9,400 bases of DNA from contig NZ_JACIYL010000095.1 of the NCBI RefSeq assembly GCF_014359955.1, forward strand, positions 1-9,400, given 5' to 3'. The notes beneath the pieces are model-generated. The model did no database searches. It was given only the letters and a program-made list of their open reading frames with translations, and was not told the origin of the DNA. This document shows, piece by piece, positions 6,200 to 9,400 of the stretch (its first letter is position 1; each line of letters opens with the position of its first letter). The translations under genes and the position numbers were made by a program. This DNA comes from Thermogutta sp. (GTDB taxonomy: Bacteria > Planctomycetota > Planctomycetia > Pirellulales > Thermoguttaceae).

Positions 6200-7657
6200 A
6201 TGGCGAACATTTTGATTGTGGACGATCAACCGGATATTTGCTGGGCGCTGTCCAAGCTTGCCCGACAAATGGGGCATTCCGCCGTGACGCTGACGGCGGC
6301 GGAAGATCTGTTTCGCCAACTGGGAGAAACTCCCGGTGATCTGGTGATCCTCGACGTGCGTTTGCCCGGGATGGACGGTCTGGAGGCCCTGCGGCGACTT
6401 CGGCAGCTTCGCCCCCGGATGCCCGTCATCGTCATCACGGCTTACGGTGATCTGGAGGTCGCCGTTCAGGCGATGCAGGCAGGAGCGTTTGAGTATCTGA
6501 CAAAGCCTTTCACCCTGGAGGCCGCCGCTCAGGCTATCAGGCGTGCCTTGCTCACCCCTACCCCGGGAAGCGTATCGCCGAATACCATGGAGGGCGTCCC
6601 CGAGAACGAGCCGCGGCTGATCGGCGTCTCCCCTGCCATGCAGGCGGTTTTCAAGCAGATTGCCGTGGTGGCGCCCACCGATTCGGCAGTGCACATCACC
6701 GGCGAAAGCGGGACGGGAAAAGAACTGGTGGCGAGGGCCATTCACCACTACAGTCCTCGGCGCGACCGGCCTTTTGTTGTGGCCCACCTGGCAGCGCTGA
6801 GTCCATCCCTTGTCGAGAGCGAACTTTTCGGCCACGTCCGGGGGGCCTTCACAGGAGCCGACTCGGATCACGTGGGGCTTCTCCAGCGGGCCAACGGCGG
6901 CACTCTGTTTATCGACGAAGTCGCCGACATTCCGCTGAACGTTCAGGCCAAGTTGCTTCGAGCCTTGGAATATCGCGAATTCTGCCCGGTGGGTGGCACA
7001 AAACCGGTCCACGTCGATTTTCGCCTCATTTCGGCCACACACCAGGATCTGCGAAGACTTGTCAGGGAGGGTGCTTTCCGCCACGACCTGTTTTATCGGC
7101 TGGTGACATTTGAAATCCATCTCCCGCCTTTGAGGGAGCGGAAGGAAGACATTGAACCGCTGGCAAAGTACTTCATGGGACGGCTGGCCGCGCAATCCGG
7201 AAAGACACCTCCGGCCTGGTCGGCGGATTTTCGCGAGGCACTTCTGTCGCGTCCCTGGTGGGGAAATGTACGTGAGTTGCGACACGCACTGGAGCACGCC
7301 CTCATCGTCAGTCGGGGAGGCGTCTTGCATGCCGACCACCTCCCGCCTGCCCTATCCCGCAGCCAGCAGGATGTCGCGGAGGAAGAATCGCTCCGCGATT
7401 GTGTGCGGAAATGGGTACAGCAAGCCGTAGCGGATCCGGCCCTCGAAGGCCGACTATACGAAACGTTTCTTCAGCTTGTGGAACCGGTGCTTCTGGAAGG
7501 CGCTTTGGAGATCCATCGAGGCCAGTACATCCACGCGGCGCGACACCTGGGAATCCACCGTGTCACGTTGCGAAAAAAGCTCCAGCAGTACCGAGAACTC
7601 CGCCGGTTTGCCGATCGGTCGGCGGAGAGCCCTCCGGAGGCTGATCCAAGCGAGTGA
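6200..7657 (+). CDS. NtrC-family sigma-54-dependent response regulator
   Basis: The protein has 485 residues in three domains. The receiver (1-118) has acidic Asp8/Asp9, phospho-acceptor Asp52 (LVILDVRLPGMDG), Thr80 and Lys102. The AAA+ sigma-54 activation domain (about 138-380) has Walker A GESGTGKE (168-175), the sigma-54 contact loop GAFTGA (215-220) and Walker B GGTLFIDEV (233-241). It also has the arginine-finger region FRHDLFYRL and sensor II WWGNVRELRH. A Fis-type helix-turn-helix lies at about 434-465 (YIHAARHLGIHRVTLRKKLQQY region). All residues needed for ATP hydrolysis and sigma-54 contact are present, so it should activate -24/-12 promoters once phosphorylated by the kinase encoded 3 bp upstream. 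No clear Shine-Dalgarno precedes ATG 6200, so translation is probably coupled to the kinase. The target genes are not shown by the sequence. Confidence 0.96.
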   Translation: MANILIVDDQPDICWALSKLARQMGHSAVTLTAAEDLFRQLGETPGDLVILDVRLPGMDGLEALRRLRQLRPRMPVIVITAYGDLEVAVQAMQAGAFEYLTKPFTLEAAAQAIRRALLTPTPGSVSPNTMEGVPENEPRLIGVSPAMQAVFKQIAVVAPTDSAVHITGESGTGKELVARAIHHYSPRRDRPFVVAHLAALSPSLVESELFGHVRGAFTGADSDHVGLLQRANGGTLFIDEVADIPLNVQAKLLRALEYREFCPVGGTKPVHVDFRLISATHQDLRRLVREGAFRHDLFYRLVTFEIHLPPLRERKEDIEPLAKYFMGRLAAQSGKTPPAWSADFREALLSRPWWGNVRELRHALEHALIVSRGGVLHADHLPPALSRSQQDVAEEESLRDCVRKWVQQAVADPALEGRLYETFLQLVEPVLLEGALEIHRGQYIHAARHLGIHRVTLRKKLQQYRELRRFADRSAESPPEADPSE

Positions 7658-7683
7658 TGCGGCTCCCTTCGGACACTCGCCCG

Positions 7684-7712
7684 TTTACATGGCAAAAACG
7701 AGGCTTCATAAT
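7684..7712 (+). promoter_or_regulatory. Sigma-70-type promoter of apt
   Basis: TTTACA (7684-7689, 5 of 6 to TTGACA) is separated by exactly 17 nt from CATAAT (7707-7712, 5 of 6 to TATAAT). Transcription should begin near 7719, giving a leader of about 32 nt before ATG 7751. This suggests apt is transcribed on its own rather than only with the two-component genes. Confidence 0.6.
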
Positions 7713-7750
7713 AACGGCAGCAGGTTCCATCAGAGGAGGGTGATTCCACG

Positions 7751-8290
7751 ATGAGCAGCCAGCAGACAATTGACCTTGCCAGCTACATTCGCTCGATCCC
7801 GGACTTTCCCAAACCGGGGATTATTTTCCGAGACATCACGCCGCTTCTCGGCTCTCCAGAAGCCCTGCGAGAAACGGTACGCCAGCTCGCCGATGCCGTC
7901 CGCGACCGGGATGTGGAAGCCATCGCCGCCGCCGAAGCTCGCGGTTTCCTTTTCGCCGCCCCGCTTGCCCTGGAACTGAGTGTGGGGCTGATCCCCATTC
8001 GCAAACCGGGGAAGCTGCCCTCCGAAACTTTTTCGCACACCTACAGCCTGGAGTACGGAACTGACACCCTGGAAATGCACAAAGACGCCATTAAGCCGGG
8101 GACCCGGGTGCTCGTGGTGGACGATCTCCTGGCCACCGGTGGGACAGTGGAAGCGTGTTGCCGACTGATTGAAAAGGCCGGAGGCGTTGTGGTCGGCTGC
8201 GCCTTTGTTATCGAGCTGACGGATCTCAAAGGGGCTGAACGACTGGCCCGGTATCGCCCTGTGAGCCTCATCAAATTCAGCGGCGGATAA
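7751..8290 (+). CDS. apt: Adenine phosphoribosyltransferase
   Basis: The 179-residue cytoplasmic enzyme makes AMP and pyrophosphate from adenine and PRPP (purine salvage). The length is typical for the family. The N-terminus shows IRSIPDFPKPGIIFRDITPLL, the family's adenine-binding hood region. AAAEARGFLFAAPLA, RKPGKLP (84-90) and SLEYGTD (about 99-105, with Glu-Tyr-Gly) are conserved Apt blocks. The PRPP-binding loop VLVVDDLLATGGT (120-132, Asp124/Asp125) is intact. The C-terminal FVIELTDLKGAERL block is also characteristic. GAGGAGG at 7733-7739 lies 11 nt before the ATG, and a good promoter lies just upstream. It is a housekeeping gene 93 bp after the response regulator and convergent with the next gene, so no functional link to either neighbour is needed. 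Confidence 0.98.
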   Translation: MSSQQTIDLASYIRSIPDFPKPGIIFRDITPLLGSPEALRETVRQLADAVRDRDVEAIAAAEARGFLFAAPLALELSVGLIPIRKPGKLPSETFSHTYSLEYGTDTLEMHKDAIKPGTRVLVVDDLLATGGTVEACCRLIEKAGGVVVGCAFVIELTDLKGAERLARYRPVSLIKFSGG

Positions 8291-8395
8291 GCACTGAGGA
8301 GCCACCTCCACGCGACCCCACGCGCGCTTCCCGCAAACCTGGTTGGTGCCCATCAACTCCAAAAGACGCCAGGCGGGAGTGGGGATAGAGCTCGA
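8291..8395. other. Convergent intergenic region
   Basis: This 105-bp stretch lies between the stops of apt and of the minus-strand CbiA-like gene. A shared terminator would be expected here. I see GC-rich sequence but no stem followed by a T-run on either strand, so none is called. Confidence 0.3.
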
Positions 8396-9400
8396 TTACC
8401 GGACGAAAAGGCTCGTACCGGACGGCGACGGACCAGCCACCGGAGTCTTCTGGAAAAAGCGGGCAAGTAAGGCGGGCTGGGCTGCAAAGTCCACGTGCAC
8501 GATCGACGCCACCACCTGCGCGTTGCCGATGATGTCGTACTCGAAGCCCGGCTCCTTCACCAGGCCGGTGGAAACCGACTCGGGCTCGAACCACCACTGG
8601 GAATTCCGGTAGCCGCGTATCGCCGTGCCCGACTCCGCCAGCCAGGTGCTCGATCGGAGCGTCACCGTAACCGGAAGTGGCTCCCCAAATCGCGGGAGAC
8701 GCCGCCCCGCTGCCGGGAGGACTCCTGCCCCAGAAATGAAGCAACCGGTACTGACCTCCATCCATTCGCAGAGATACGCCGCACCGGCCCCTTCCGCATA
8801 GACCCTGCCACCCCGGCGGACGTAATCTCGGAGAGAGACCTTCAGGCAGTGGTTTTCAGCCAGGCGAGCCGCGTGTTCCCGAGGTTCTCCACAGCCCAGG
8901 TAGACCACGTCCGTTTCTGGTGGAATACGCTCGTCCCGAAGAGGGGAGAATTCTACGATTTTGGCCCCTGCTCGCTCCAGAAGTTCCAGGGATTCCTGGA
9001 AGTAGCAACCGAACACGGCGTCCCGCGCTATCGCCACCTGAAGGCGTCCCCGAAAATCCCAAATCGTCGTGGGATCCTGGGGAAATGGCCTCTCGGCACT
9101 GGTCCGGACAATCCGCTGAAATAACCCAAAATCCCACCACAGGGTTAGTCCTCCATCCACCCAGCACTGGGATCGGTCCAGCACGGCAGAAAGGCGATTC
9201 GGATGGCCATGATAAACGATCCCCACGAGCGGCACACCCAAAAGTATCCCCACGTCCACCACGTACTGGCTGGGTGGAATGCCGGGATCGGCATCGGTGA
9301 GGAAAAGGCCATCCAATCCGCTCGGCAAACTGCAACGGTTGGCCACAACCTGCGTGAGATGGCGAGTACTGAAGATGGCCAACTTCGATAGACCGAGCCA
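8396..9400 (-). CDS. CbiA/CobB-like protein with a degenerate glutamine amidotransferase domain (no catalytic Cys)
   Basis: The frame is open from the right edge to TAA at 8396-8398 (335 codons). The earliest visible start is TTG 9382 (328 aa; numbering here), but the true start may lie outside. Residues 115-300 follow the C-terminal domain of cobyrinic acid a,c-diamide synthase block by block: VAIARDAVFGCYF, LELLERAGAKIVEFSPLRDE, VYLGCGEPREHAARLAEN, GGRVYAEGAGAAYL, GTAIRGYRNS and IVHVDFAA. In active family members the nucleophile lies in a YAECGG motif. Here the matching residues are YAEGAG, with Gly198 at the Cys position. The family's GGGYPE loop reads GCGEPR (163-168), and GHEFHYS is replaced by GYRNSQW. 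His296 is kept. The first 110 residues lack a visible P-loop. Homology is well supported, but glutamine-dependent amidation is unlikely, so the function is unknown. It converges on apt and is not in an obvious cobalamin cluster. Confidence 0.8.
   Translation of the reverse strand, partial: WLGLSKLAIFSTRHLTQVVANRCSLPSGLDGLFLTDADPGIPPSQYVVDVGILLGVPLVGIVYHGHPNRLSAVLDRSQCWVDGGLTLWWDFGLFQRIVRTSAERPFPQDPTTIWDFRGRLQVAIARDAVFGCYFQESLELLERAGAKIVEFSPLRDERIPPETDVVYLGCGEPREHAARLAENHCLKVSLRDYVRRGGRVYAEGAGAAYLCEWMEVSTGCFISGAGVLPAAGRRLPRFGEPLPVTVTLRSSTWLAESGTAIRGYRNSQWWFEPESVSTGLVKEPGFEYDIIGNAQVVASIVHVDFAAQPALLARFFQKTPVAGPSPSGTSLFVR

Noticed and set aside
6158..7339. 393-codon minus-strand open frame opposite the response regulator
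   Set aside because: The plus strand encodes a complete NtrC-type protein with every expected motif. The antisense translation has no domain-like pattern.
7631..7640. CCTCCGGAGG palindrome near the 3' end of the response regulator gene, considered as a terminator
   Set aside because: It lies inside the coding region and is not followed by a T-run.
7690..7708. Sigma-54-like match (TGGCA, GG-N10-GC spacing) upstream of apt
   Set aside because: The GG/GC spacing is right, but the -12 half reads AGGCT instead of TTGCA. The same bases form the spacer of a much better TTTACA-N17-CATAAT promoter, and apt is a housekeeping gene.

Overview
The window reads as a piece of a planctomycete chromosome, probably Pirellulales-like. 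This is inferred from gene content, moderate-to-high GC and sparse Shine-Dalgarno use. The content is a secreted sulfatase, a secreted DUF1080-type (3-keto-disaccharide hydrolase) protein and a large secreted clan GH-A glycosidase in one run, a combination typical of that phylum. No rRNA, tRNA, CRISPR array, insertion sequence or other mobile element was seen. Seven genes cover almost the whole window, and no gene-free stretch exceeds 300 bases.

Left half, minus strand (1-4456): three genes in one direction, read from right to left. They are a GH50/agarase-like glycosidase (2309-4456), an N-sulfoglucosamine-sulfohydrolase-like sulfatase (757-2250) and the start of a DUF1080-domain protein (1-609, cut by the window edge). 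The spacings are 58 and 147 bp. All three begin with export signals, so this looks like an extracytoplasmic set that cuts, desulfates and further processes a sulfated glycan. The substrate is not determined by the sequence.

Centre, plus strand (4706-7657): a two-component system transcribed away from the glycan genes. It consists of a membrane sensor histidine kinase and, 3 bp downstream, an NtrC-type sigma-54-dependent response regulator. The roughly 250-bp region shared with the glycan operon contains candidate promoters for both directions, a perfect 10-bp palindrome and three GAACAC motifs. Control of the neighbouring glycan genes by this pair is plausible but unproven, and no canonical -24/-12 site was seen there.

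Right part: adenine phosphoribosyltransferase (apt, 7751-8290) sits behind its own well-formed sigma-70-type promoter. It faces a minus-strand gene (8396 to the right edge) whose C-terminal two thirds is clearly related to the glutamine-amidotransferase domain of cobyrinic acid a,c-diamide synthase (CbiA/CobB). The glutaminase cysteine is absent from this protein, and the hydrophilic loops around the active site are changed. This Cys-less CbiA-like protein is the most unusual object in the window.
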